A stretch of DNA of 64,000 nt, from positions 93,906,330 to 93,970,329 of the forward strand of contig CM049307.1 in NCBI GenBank assembly GCA_026874595.1. The letters run 5' to 3'. Below are positions 1-10,639 of the stretch, piece by piece. Each line of letters starts with the position of its first letter. The first letter of the stretch is position 1. A program made the position numbers and the translations under genes. The notes under the pieces are model-generated. The model saw nothing but the letters and a program-made list of their open reading frames with translations. It was not told where the DNA came from and ran no database searches. This DNA comes from Sipunculus nudus. Its lineage: Eukaryota > Annelida > Sipuncula > Golfingiida > Sipunculidae.

Positions 1-400
1 CACAAATTTGTCTCTTAATTTCAGATTAGAGAATGGGTAACTATGATTCTTCACTGAATGATAGCACAAACCTTATTCTATAAAAAGGGTGATACCCGAC
101 TGAAGTGTCAGCATTCTTTTATGGTGTATTGCTTTTTAATTTAAAAATAAAGAATCCTTGGCTTCCGTTTACCGGTTTCTGATTTCCGAGTATTACACAA
201 AGATCCCATCATGACACCTTAAGCTTTGAAAAGGAAGGAGCGCTTCATGTGAATCTGTTCCACAAAGACGAAAAAGAGGAAATAAATGTAATTAGTTTTT
301 TTTTTAAATCATTGTTTTCTTTGATATTAAACACATTTAACACAACTATATTAGAATCTGATGTCAAATAATTGCAAATATTTGTTACGACCCTTAGAAT
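1..400. other. no recognisable gene
   Basis: AT-rich sequence with stop codons in all frames. I see no exon, RNA gene or clear repeat here. It lies directly upstream of the gypsy relic and could hold its decayed 5' end, but I could not match it to the probable LTR near 3.9 kb. Confidence 0.4.
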
Positions 401-559
401 GGGTGTGAACTGCATCATGACTCCATGCCGGTCCTTATCAGTTTATATCAGAAGGCCTGAGTGTCATAGCTACGTTTATTGTAGCAAGTGGGTACAGCTT
501 TGGGGTATTTGACAATATTACAAATTGTTGTTACATTTGATCCTGCGTGAGTAGTATAT

Positions 560-1110
560 TCGATGGTATACTGACAAATTGGCTGCGTTTCTGCTGGAAA
601 AGCAATGTGTAACTGTTGATATGAAAGCAGAGTTACACAGCGGCATATTGGCTAGGTTCTTTTGTTGGGCAGCCTAACCTGGGTTAATAGAACAAGATTC
701 CAGGGTATGTTTGAGCACGGTGAAGCCTCTGATAGTAAACCGGGTGGTCATGTGGGTAGCAATCCTACCGGTTCTTTTGGTAAATCACACGGCCGTAGAT
801 GCTTTCTTTGTGACAGTGTCGGCACATCTCGGAAAAGACTATTAGATGTATGCTAAACAGGTGGTAGAGAGAAAGCCCCATCGCTCGGGATGCCCAGATC
901 TAGGCATGGGGACACGAGGGACAACTTTGTAAATAAACTCGGGGACTGTTGTAAATTTGGTGAGCGGAGTGCTAAATTAAAGTGTGTCCATCATGTGACA
1001 CTACTTATTATGAACGGTTATTCGGGCTAAAAATGCCCGCGTGTGATGGCCTGATCTAAAAGCAAGGGGTGACGCTACTTCGTGATTCTGTCTGCAGCAT
1101 TGCCGTAGTG
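560..1110 (+). mobile_element. Ty3/gypsy relic: gag zinc knuckle and protease
   Basis: Decayed gag-pro fragment of a Ty3/gypsy-type LTR retrotransposon. At 662-856 an open stretch ends in a CCHC-like zinc knuckle (GRRCFLCDSVG, the His replaced by Thr, final Cys at about 851). Further on, at about 1060-1110, the reading LLRDSVCSIAVV resembles the active-site region of a gypsy aspartic protease (usual form RDTG or RDSG; here the Gly is lost). Several stops and frame changes separate the pieces, so it is not functional. Family assignment rests on motif recognition by eye; the protease call is weaker than the zinc knuckle. Confidence 0.5.
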
Positions 1111-1124
1111 TCTGAAACGCTGAA

Positions 1125-1640
1125 ATTAGTCAGAGAAAAAACCTTGCAAAGGAAGTGAGTAGTTATAAAATATATTACAACCAGAAGCGTCGGAGTAAAG
1201 ATTTGAAGGAATGTGACAGAGTTCTTGTTCCTGAGTCGACTAATAGTAACAAATTATTGATGCAGGTATAAGTGCCATTCAATGTCGTCGAGACGTTTTA
1301 CAATGGCAACTATCGCATTGAAATGGATGATAAGGAAAGAGTATATCATATCAGTTTACTCAGAAAGAATGATCAATCAAAAGCAACTGTCTATTCAGTG
1401 TGTTTGCTCCAGAACAGAATAGGTCAACCAGTACAGAACAGGTACGTGATGCAAGTATTCCTGAGGAAAAATGTGAGTGTAGTGATGTCGGAGGCTTATC
1501 AGAGGATAAAACGCTACCTAGCACAAAAGAATTTGTTGTTAAGAGAGAGAAATATTTTGTTTACAAAAACAATAAATTAAACAACGTACAAACCTGGTTT
1601 ACTGCAAACAAACTATCATTAAATAACAAAAAATAAATAA
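1125..1640 (+). mobile_element. Ty3/gypsy relic: integrase C-terminal region
   Basis: A reading at about 1190-1410 contains the order VLVPESTNSNKLLMQ, then VPFNVVETFYNGNYRIEM, then VYHISLLRK. This is the layout of the C-terminal (GPY/F-like) domain of Ty3/gypsy integrases: a 'D-V-L-P...KL...W-G-P-F-V' module followed by a β-strand pair and 'HINLLK'. A stop interrupts it where the Trp of the GPF box would be (1270). The longest open stretch is 1272-1580. It follows the protease fragment with no reverse transcriptase between them, so the internal part of the element has been deleted here. Confidence 0.55.
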
Positions 1641-2635
1641 AATCATGATGTTTCACACGCAAAATAGGAACATACAAGACAGAAGCCTTGAAATAAAATA
1701 AATAATATACATATAGACAGGGTGTCAGATTTTAACTTTTTAGGTATATCACTGAACGAACATATGCAATGAGAAACACACCAACACAAATTTGTAACCA
1801 TAATATATAGGATTCCTGAATGAATAAAAAACTTATCTACCTATTCCTATACTTAAAATGATACATTTATTCTGTCACAATCAAAGTATGGAATTCTTAA
1901 ATTAAAAAAAAACCATAAAATTTATCACAAATAGCAAATACAATGCCCATGCCAAACCAATTTTTAATCTTTTTAACACTAGATGTAATAACATTTTACT
2001 ATAAATACTGCCATGAAGCACAAGGACACATCGCACAAGGACACATTGATTTTTCAGCAATGACACGCACAAATTAAAAAGGAATAAAGATTCCCTTGTT
2101 ACAAATAAAACCAGATCTAAGATAGCAGACAACTCTTTTAGAAAAATAACACCAAAAGTCATAAATAAAACCGACCAAATCATTATTGACAGAATCTTCA
2201 CTCATATTCTTCAAGGATTGATTTGCAACAAACAACATTTCATAAATACATATAGAGACTAATGCTTTCAGATAAACCGTTACATCTATAAAAAAGTCAG
2301 TCTAAACCAAAAAAAAATATTAAGTTAAAATAGATATCAAACTGTTATTTCAGTAACTCAAGTGAAAAATCTTCCCAGTTTCTCACCAATTTCCATGAAA
2401 TCTCAAATTTTATTAAATGTTTAACACTTAACTTCCATATTTGCATTATGTAAGTATTTTTCGCCATGAACCATAGGTGGCTGTTGTGTCAGCTAATTAA
2501 AATCCTGAACAACAGTCTCAAGACATAATGTAATCATAAAATGACATGTTAAAGTATCTTAATGGATACATTTTTTATGTCGAAAAAAATATATATATCC
2601 CTCTTTCTTTATTTCTGTCTCTCCATATCCATATC
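1641..2635. other. AT-rich, no gene recognised
   Basis: About 1 kb of AT-rich DNA between two gypsy fragments. No exon with usable splice sites, RNA gene or convincing tandem repeat was seen. The 99-residue minus-strand open frame at 1902-2201 is hydrophobic and of low complexity, and I do not regard it as a gene. Confidence 0.4.
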
Positions 2636-2639
2636 CAGT

Positions 2640-3915
2640 ACAACATTTAGTCAGGAATGCTATGGACAGTAATGTCTAAATAGGCAGTGAAGTTCAAAAG
2701 ATGATGGGTATAGATGTGATTGAGCAATCGGACTCGTGTTTCTCTAGCCCAGTGATATTGGTAAAGAAAAGGGCCAAAAATGTCAATTAACATCTATGTA
2801 GATTAAAAGAACAACTGAATAAGATCAGAATGTTTTACCCCGAACCAATGCATAACCGAGAGGAATTGTTCTCATAAATCACGAGCATTACATACCTGTC
2901 TAAATAAAATTTTAGCAAGGGTTTTGGAAACTGTCGATGGCTTTTATTCAAAGAAATCAACGGCATTCATCGTACAAAATGGCCTATACCATTTTAATGT
3001 TATTCCGTTCGGATTGGTAAATTCGGCATAACGCTTCACCAGATAGGTAAAAAGGTGTCCCTAATGTCCTAAATTATGTGTATGATATACTCATCCATAA
3101 TCAGCTTTAGTCTGAGCATGTGAAAAACTTAAACTGTTCTCCATACGACGTAGAAGACCAAATTGTAAGTTAGACCCGTTCAATGTTTCATTGGGCATTA
3201 ACAATGTTTAAGTCTGAGTCACCATATGAGGGGTGGCGCATTGGCGACAAGTCCTCTGCTTCTCAAGAAAATGAAGGATTTTGAGCGCCCAGAACCAAAA
3301 CACAAGTTTGATCTTTTGTAGAACATGTCAGTTTCTACAGGAAATTCGTCCTAAATGTTGCTGATATTACGTTATCGCTCACAGATCTAACGCGAAAGGG
3401 GAAACCCAATACTGTAACATGCCATTTTGTTTCGGTAAAGTGATGATTCAATGCATCCGATCGCTTATGCTTTCAAAAGGTTACTCAAGCGGCACCGCAA
3501 CTATTCTACTATTTAGCGGGAGTGCTTGAGCATCATTTAGGCGGTATAATAATGGCCTACTTCTACAGGAGCGAATTCGTTATCCAGACGAATCAGCAGC
3601 CATTGGTGTACATTGACAGATCTAAACCGTAAAAAAGTAATTCGTGAGGTGGGCTATGGTGCTACGGAGGAGATGCGATTCCTGGTAAGCAAAATTTCGG
3701 ACTTGACTTTCTAAGGCGTGTGCCTGAATCGAATGCATTTTAAAATTTCTGTGCCAGGAGTACTTATTCCTGATATGACAAGTCAGTATAGGAACCAGTT
3801 TCTTTATTTTTTTTCAGATCCTTACAGTATATTTATTTACGTTAAGCGATTTGCGTAGGCTTTCGTGATAAGGTAGGAAACATTTCGGGGATTTTTCTTA
3901 AAGAGGGGAGGGGGT
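2640..3915 (+). mobile_element. Ty3/gypsy relic: reverse transcriptase and RNase H
   Basis: Heavily broken pol fragment readable by switching frames. Visible in order: MGIDVIEQSDSC...SPVILVKK (start of RT), YHFNVIPFGLVNSA (about 2985-3030), YDILIHN (about 3082-3103, where YVDD has become V-YD), FYRKFVLNVADI...LTDLTRKGKPN (3334-3405), then RNase H traces with PIAYAFKRLLKR (about 3456-3495) and a connection-like stretch around 3570-3670. Many stops and indels show an old copy. RT normally precedes integrase in such elements, but here an integrase tail lies upstream, so the locus is either two separate insertions or rearranged. Confidence 0.65.
3900..3914 (+). other. polypurine tract of gypsy relic
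   Basis: A purine-only run (aaagaggggaggggg) lies after the pol relic and immediately before a TGTTG sequence. This is the expected position of the 3' polypurine tract that primes plus-strand synthesis in an LTR retrotransposon. Confidence 0.45.
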
Positions 3916-3917
3916 GA

Positions 3918-4285
3918 TGTTGCGAAAGTTTTGTTTATATATATTCGCATCATTGAGGCGGGGGGGGTGTACTCTTTACCGCCAGGACTGTAGTCCTTGT
4001 TAATTGTTAATTGTGCAAGGTCCAGGCGGATATCTTTTTAAAGAGAAATGAATACTCGTTTAATTAGTCTCGCCGGCACAGGGGCGGCAATACTTTTTTT
4101 AAATTGATCGATTTTAATTTTATTCGGGCTCCTAGGGAGAGGTACTAAGGACAGACAGCGAAAAACTTCAGAAAGGAGCACACTTTTTTAAATGCTTAGT
4201 GGACTGTGAAATCCTGAAGCTGAAGTATTTATATTTGAAATGATCGGTTTGCACATGCAGTTTTGGAGCCTTTCACGGAACATCT
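3918..4285 (+). repeat. probable LTR of gypsy relic
   Basis: Sequence starting TGTTGCG directly after the polypurine tract. It is followed near 4297-4317 by a tGGGCGCCCAACC stretch resembling a tRNA primer-binding site, which would mark the end of a 5' LTR. No second LTR copy was matched in the window, so the right boundary is an estimate. If both the upstream polypurine tract and the downstream primer site are real, this LTR is shared by two element bodies, or is a recombined remnant. Confidence 0.35.
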
Positions 4286-4360
4286 AACTCCAAAATACTG
4301 GGCGCCCAACCGTGACAGGCTACCTGGAGTGGTAAATGGATCAGCTACATGGGTGTAATG

Positions 4361-6340
4361 CAGCTCGGACCAGGTGGTGCATGAGGCCCAGGCTTGCTTG
4401 ATGTCGCATAACAATGCTGAGTGGCTGACATCTGGCACTGGCCGATACTGAGGTCTGGTAAGCCCTTAACCTGAGTGTTGATTCCATCTGATAAAGGAGC
4501 TGGTGATAAAATTCAGCCTCTTAATGTCGTTTAAATATGTTAGCGTAATTATGTCATTCCTCAGTACTTTGGTAAACACGGTACGTGTAAGTTTTTTATA
4601 CGTGAATTGCTACTGTGTGTCTGCATCACATTTCAATGATTATTTTCCTGTAAATTTCAAGTTGTCGCCTCTATTCCCCGCAGTTAACACTAAACCAGGA
4701 CAGGCAGGCCCTGACATTATACGTACACGGCAGTCGGTTACACCTATAAGCATGTCGTTTGCTGCACGAGGCTAAGCGCAGCGAGTGAGGCCATCTCAGT
4801 AAACTATAATGCTCTCTTCTTATTTGTCATTTGGCCTCCGGTCCATATTTTTTTGTAAAACAAAGAGCTCAGTCACGATTTATCGTGATGAAATGTGATA
4901 TTAACAATGTCCCAGCGCATTAACTTTCATAAGAATATTGATAGTGGTCAATTTGTAGATGTATTTACCAGATACATCCATTTCCTAATACGCAATATAG
5001 TGAATTAGAATCTTTTTGTTGACTGACCTGACGTGTTGCAAAATAATCACATCGTTTACCCGCCAGGTTACGGTTACAATTTCTATCTATCACCAGATAT
5101 ACTTATTCTATTTCATCAGACTTTTGTAGAGTGTAAATGCATTCGCAAATGAACAGGTACTAGGATTATAGTTGACAAAATTTATATGACAAGAATACCA
5201 GCTAAACGAAAAGTTTTGAACCATCTAATCGTTAGGATTAAAACCCAACCTTACTTACGTTTTAAGAATCAGATCAGAGAACATTTACAAGTGCCTTGGA
5301 AGGCCTGGAAGCGTATTGTTTTAAAAATAAAGAAGTATAAAAAATTAGTTTCACTAACCTTTAGTTAACAACGGTCATACTGCAACAAGGAGAAGCCAAA
5401 ACATCGTTCGTTTGCAGAAAGCTTCAGGAAAAGCTTCAGAAAATGATGTCGGTTACCTGTATCTCTGAGAAAATGGCTACCAGGGGACATACCCATGAAT
5501 ATATGTATCAAACAGTCCTGTAGCACGTGTAGAGATGGTATCTTTCATTACCTTCGGGGCATCATGGGAAAGCAAACTTTTGAAATGTTTAATTTGCATC
5601 TCAATCACGTATTTCCCATATCTATTTTTTCACTGTGCATGCCGCAGGTCCTTGCTTTATCAATACCAATTTCAGATCGTATATATTGACTGCGTAAAAA
5701 CATTTTAATATGAGTATAATTATCAATATATGAGTTTTTCAGTTTGTCTAATAATTCTTGATAGTCTTTAGCCAAAAAGGCCCCCTCCGTCAAATATGAG
5801 GCCCCTTACGATTAAAAAATAATTATGTGGCACGGTCACTTTCTTTTCTCTGAACATCTAACGTGTTAAAGAACACTTTAGGGTAACGGAAACAAAAGCC
5901 TTATTTAGTTCTTGGATTGTACGGGAGCCCTTTTAAATAAATGATATTTAATTCTTCTGCCAGCCTACAAAATATTTATGACTCACTACTTTCTAGACCT
6001 TGGTCGAAACGAATATTCCTTGGCCGTTTGACTAACGCTCCCTTCGACACTGATCTAATATTAACATATTGTATATATTAGCGTGACCGGCGAAACAATA
6101 ATGAACAGTTGATGTGCTTGTTTATTCTTCTAGATCATAAAATGACCACTTTAAAAATTACTATTTTACCATTATTTTAGTTTACTCTAAAATGTTACTT
6201 ACGATTTCTTTACATTACACCACTTTCATTTGATTAAATTATTTTATTTTTTGGTTAACCTTTAACATGTGTGGACCACAACTATCTCAATGTACGTTAA
6301 TATAAAGGTGTGACGTAAGCAGTGGTATATAGGCTGGAAA
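4361..6340. other. no recognisable gene (duplicated, also 13380-15290)
   Basis: About 2 kb present in both duplication copies. Open frames such as 5495-5689 (repeated at 14470-14664) and the minus-strand 5605-5793 (repeated at 14580-14768) are conserved between copies only because the whole unit was copied recently. I recognise no protein family, splice pattern or RNA. The ~60-residue frame at 5186 is shifted in copy 2, which argues against coding. Confidence 0.4.
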
Positions 6341-6389
6341 CCGGAAATTAAGAAAAAAAAAATCCTAGGTCAGCGCACTTGATGTTGTT

Positions 6390-6408
6390 GTCTGACAGTT
6401 TGTCAGAC
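6390..6408. repeat. perfect 8-bp inverted repeat (hairpin)
   Basis: GTCTGACA and TGTCAGAC are separated by three bases. The same hairpin occurs in the second duplication copy near 15363-15381. It lies ~270 bases from the hammerhead unit. No function is assigned. Confidence 0.5.
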
Positions 6409-6539
6409 CAGCAGGGAGATCTGAAATCGATTGTGAACGGGACGTATCCCGTTGTATTACATCCGGCGAATGCGGCAACAACCGTAATTAACGTCTCGCT
6501 AACGGACATGTGAGTTGCCGTTATTGTTACAGACGGACT

Positions 6540-6540
<1 letters not shown>

Positions 6541-6637
<97 letters not shown>
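6541..6637. repeat. TA microsatellite flanking hammerhead unit (left, copy 1)
   Basis: Almost pure (TA)n, about 95 bases. The equivalent array in duplication copy 2 (15514-15542) is much shorter, showing slippage since the duplication. Confidence 0.9.
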
Positions 6638-6638
<1 letters not shown>

Positions 6639-6788
6639 CACTTAAGTACGGTTAGTTTGACTTCATCAGTTTGTGCTACAGATCTGTTTCGTGAGAGCAG
6701 CATTCAAGCCGGCTCACTCTTCAGGTACAAACTGGAGTGATCAGATATTTGGGGGAAGTTTAACTAACCGTACTTTAGTTATTTATAA
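6638..6788 (-). mobile_element. small inverted-repeat unit carrying a hammerhead ribozyme (copy 1)
   Basis: About 150-bp unit between two TA microsatellites. Its ends are imperfect inverted repeats: AAGTACGGTTAGTTTGAC on the left and the complement of TTAACTAACCGTACTT on the right. The centre is the hammerhead motif at 6667-6734. The same unit occurs at 15541-15685 because of the 9-kb duplication. Known hammerhead-bearing metazoan elements include Penelope-like retroelements and small non-autonomous circular-RNA retroelements. No protein-coding partner is visible nearby, so a small non-autonomous element is the best guess. Confidence 0.5.
6667..6734 (-). ncRNA. type I hammerhead ribozyme (copy 1)
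   Basis: Read on the minus strand, every element of the hammerhead fold is present in order. Stem I 5' strand CAGTTTGTAC (6725-6734); conserved CTGAAGA (CUGANGA, 6718-6724); stem II GTGAG with CTCAC (6713-6717 and 6691-6695) enclosing a 17-base loop; conserved GAAA (6687-6690); stem III ACA/TGT closed by GATC (6678-6687); cleavage-site TA, with cleavage predicted after the A at 6677; and stem I 3' strand GCACAAACTG (6667-6676), which pairs with the 5' strand over eight contiguous bases plus a G-C at the core. The 10.1-11.1 G-C pair and the 15.1-16.1 A-U pair are intact. The short stem III is typical of metazoan type I hammerheads. Confidence 0.85.
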
Positions 6789-6854
6789 ACGCTCCCATAC
6801 GGTAGAGCACTATCACCGCGATGTATTGAATTCACGTTATGTGAACAATACAAA

Positions 6855-6855
6855 T

Positions 6856-6911
<56 letters not shown>
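6855..6911. repeat. TA microsatellite flanking hammerhead unit (right, copy 1)
   Basis: (TA)n with minor interruptions. It is the right-hand partner of the array at 6541-6637; the equivalent in duplication copy 2 is 15758-15814. Confidence 0.9.
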
Positions 6912-6915
<4 letters not shown>

Positions 6916-8653
6916 GCAGTGAGACTTGCTTATGTAATTACCTCACTTGCTTAATGGAATTATTGTGTACTAATTATTGGTTTTCAAATATATACTGTTC
7001 ACATAATAGAACTTTGATCTTTGTAGGTAATCTAGCTTTCGGTTGCGAGTTTCGGTTCGAAGTCAATGTATAATACAAACAATTTCTGTAATTCAAACGC
7101 AAAATATTTTCCATTCAACCGCTACTAAATGAAAATGTGACCTTGATTAAGAAAATTCCTGGCATCGCTTAATTTGTCAATGAAATAGTGTTATCGTTGG
7201 TAGATGTATTCCCTCTTTTTACTTGTGGAAGCAACTGTATTTCACATTTCAAACATATGTTCAATGAAATGTATGTAAAGGGTATGATGATTTTATTAAT
7301 CCATGTAATACCTGATGGTCTTAATAAAATATATTAAATCTAATTCATCATTGTAAACTTAAAATAACTTAAATATGATATAAGGTATCTTTTTCGTCAA
7401 AATTCCCTATATGTACATCAATCCCATAATTGTTCAAAATTCATATGACCCCATTAAGTGAACTTTGTTTAAATCTTGTAGTGAACCAGTTTATAAGTTA
7501 AATACGTTAAATCTTACAATTGGCATTAAACGTGTCTACAAATACACTTTACGAAACAATTTTATGTCAATATACCTTTTGTATTAATATGTCAATAAGC
7601 ATTTTGGCCCTGCATCGTTATTTGTAAGGGAAATATAATCAAAGTGAAACCCCTTATAATAAATATTCTCAGCTAAAAGAAAGTAAAAAATCCAAATTTA
7701 TGTTTCACTCAGGAGTATTGCCGCAATACAATGCTACCAATTGATCATAAAATAACTGTTTTAACATTAAGCTACCGCTAAAAATACATGAAAGACACGT
7801 GATATGAGCGCGAAATGTTTTAAAGGATTCAACAAATATGTCATAATTATGAAAAGAAAATCCAAAACTCATATATAGCCCCTGTTTGATGAATGAGCGT
7901 AATAACACCTTAATGAAAGCATCATTTTAACATTTGATTTGATATTAACATTATTTGTTATTGATATTAAAGCTGCTTCAATGGATGACCTAAACATAAA
8001 TTCTTAACTTGATATATTATACTTTTTAATTACTTTTAAATATCTGAATAGCCACTTCTCAGGACAATGAAATCTTATTTAGGAGTGCAGTTTCCTGTTT
8101 AACACTGATACAGTTACGGAGGTGTTTGTAATATGTTGCCGAGGCTTTGTGTAGAAAGCCACAATCGTGCAATAAAAATACTACACTCTACATTTTAAAC
8201 AACTTTCTATGGACAATTGACGATTCTTATGTATAACTTTCGTGTTTTCTATATTCCTAACTTGTTATCAGGGCAGTATTCTACAATGTTGAAGCTATAA
8301 CACTATTTCTTAATACTTAATATTCAATAGGAAATATTCATCAAGAATTAATATAAATTACCAACCTTGTGTGTGAATATACAACACAAAGAGTACGCCC
8401 CACAAATTCATCTTGCAAAGATGTTCTTTGAATGCTGCGAGGAAAATGCCACGAGGCAGCCAAGTAGTTTAAGTTAAAGAGATATCAAAACATGATTTCA
8501 CTGGATATTGCAATTGATGGTTTCGTACATGGTCATGAAATTTATCAGATTTACAAGTGTCAGTTGGCATTCATATTGATACTATCTTTTCTTTTGTAAG
8601 TTATTTATAATCGTGGTTTAAGTAGCTGAAATTGTGATAAAAGTATATTATAA

Positions 8654-8706
<53 letters not shown>

Positions 8707-9585
8707 GAGGGGGGGCAGAGGGAGAGTTAGTTTAAGTCTTAATAACAATCTGTTGTTTAAATACGTTTAACATAGTCAAGAAAATAGTCTTTCATTTATT
8801 CTTAAAAGTATTTTCTCAACTTGTCTTTCATTTATTCTCAAAAGTAAATTTGGTGCATCTCAGTTTAGTTTCAAATATGAAGACATGGTGTATTTCTGCC
8901 AACTTTTATAAATTGTAATGCATGGAATAAGTGAAATGACTTTTCAATTGCAACGAAAGAAACTGGCATCCTATATCAAGACCCATATTTAAAATACAGG
9001 CCTTTTTCATTATATTGGACATGCCAGTGTATATGATGATCCGATCATTCGTGGAGAGTCCTTTAATGTTTCTTAGACACTTACATGTTTATTAACACAC
9101 GAGCTTTTAAAGTTCGTCTTTTCACATATTTATATATATATATATATATATATATAATTTAACGTAACATGTCATACTGCACACATATCAGTTGATGTAA
9201 ATTTAATGGCCAAACCTATTACGTCATATGGGACCGTGCAAAAGCAACCATAATGGAGATAAAGTTAAATGGATATTTAATGATGCATAGACATATGGTG
9301 GTATGTGCGCAATAACAATGCTATCATCAGAAATGGTAATACGTATAAATTGTCTCGTTTAAATAGCATTTTTACTTTTTTAAATTGCCAGCTTTTGAAT
9401 ATAGTCTGTATGCATCGAAGCATGAAGTATCTTACCTGATCACAACAAACTATTTATAAAAACCAAATAAAATATAACAAACAGAAATTAACCGAAATAT
9501 TTCTATATTACTTATACATTGTTATATAAATATTTAATTATATATAAATATTCATAATTTGATTATAATAAACGTGTCTAAATTT
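6912..9585. other. no recognisable gene; microsatellites (duplicated)
   Basis: AT-rich noncoding DNA present in both duplication copies (second copy about 15815-18520). It contains a TA then GA microsatellite at 8654-8712 (second copy 17549-17610) and a TA run at 9127-9157 (second copy 18028-18071). No exon or protein similarity was seen. Confidence 0.45.
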
Positions 9586-9587
9586 TT

Positions 9588-10444
9588 TTACATGGATACT
9601 TTATTTCTAATTTGGACTTGGAAAAGGGAACAATTGACAAACCCGGCATCTACACATTTGGAAATCTTAAACTGAATCCAGGGCCAGGTCCCATGGACGA
9701 AGACACTAGTAAAGGTAAACGTAGCAGTTCCAGTATTTGAGGTACGATAGTAGATTACTCTATGGCTCTCCGTAGCAGTAGTACTGCTAACATTCCTGAC
9801 TCGAACACCCCTAATCAGAGTCAGAACCAGACAGATAAACAGGTGAGCGATATTAGACATGAGCGTGTATGGCAATGACAATATAAATACTATAAATGTG
9901 ACAGACGTTGAGGGTGTGTAAGTAAAACTGATCAATCAAGTGAATGGTTACAAGGCCAGTTTAAAACACTTATGAAAGAAAATAAAGATCTGAATAACAA
10001 GGTAAGCAGATTAGAAGACCAGTCTAGAAGGGACAATTCAGTTCATGGAATACCTAAAGAAACAAATGGACCAGAAACTTTGGAAATGTCAGAAAGTAAA
10101 GTGAGGCAAATCATGAAGAGAAACTTAAAACAGAACATGTAGATGACAGAGAAATTGAAATACATAGAGCTCATTGACATGGACTAAAGAAATGAACAAG
10201 GCCCAGACCGATGTATGTGATGTTTGGCAAGTATGAAGCTAGTCAGAAAGTATTGATAACAGCAAGAAAGGAGTTCAAAGGAGAGGATAGTGAGGTTAGT
10301 TTTACTGAAAATTTCAATAAACGAGTGCGCAACATCAGAAAGAAATTCGGATGTGAACTAGAGAAGGCCAGAAATGATGGATGTAATGCATATTTGTCCT
10401 ATGATAAATTGATTAATGAGGAGAAAACCTTTTACATGGCATAA
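9588..10444 (+). mobile_element. dead LINE, L1-like ORF1 (copy 1)
   Basis: Degenerate ORF1 of a non-LTR retrotransposon. A proline/serine-rich start with stops (9600-9900) is followed by a coiled-coil-like heptad stretch (KENKDLNNKVSRLEDQSRR, about 9976-10032), a middle region, then an RRM/C-terminal-like domain at 10211-10441. Characteristic words are VMFGKYEASQKVLITARKE, RVRNIRKKFGCELEKARNDG and AYLSYDKLINEEKTF, the pattern of L1-type ORF1 (Transposase_22-like) nucleic-acid-binding proteins. Stops at about 9738, 9867, 9930, 10140 and 10185 disable it. Most of these are shared with copy 2. Confidence 0.7.
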
Positions 10445-10639
10445 TGAAACAGATTTTGGTACATATAGGCCATGGCCTAAACAATCAAGTTTTTAGAGTT
10501 TAGAGCACCTCTGCAAAAATCAGTTGTTATCTTCAGAAACCATACCTAAATTTAATTGGTATAAAGACTATTCAATATATGAAAAAAATTGTCAGGCCTC
10601 AGAGACTATAAATGCAACAAATAAAGAAACTATTTATTA

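Noticed and set aside
5495-5689. 64-residue frame nearly identical at 14470-14664
   Set aside because: Conservation is explained by the recent 9-kb duplication. No family match, and the opposite strand is equally 'conserved'.
5990-6000. Further hammerhead core candidates (CGAAAC at 5994, 34764 and 43432)
   Set aside because: No CUGANGA and pairing stems at the right distance around them.
6348-6641. Frames with YIYIYI runs around TA microsatellites (also 6673-6912, 15758-15976, 33626-33889)
   Set aside because: Translated TA microsatellite.
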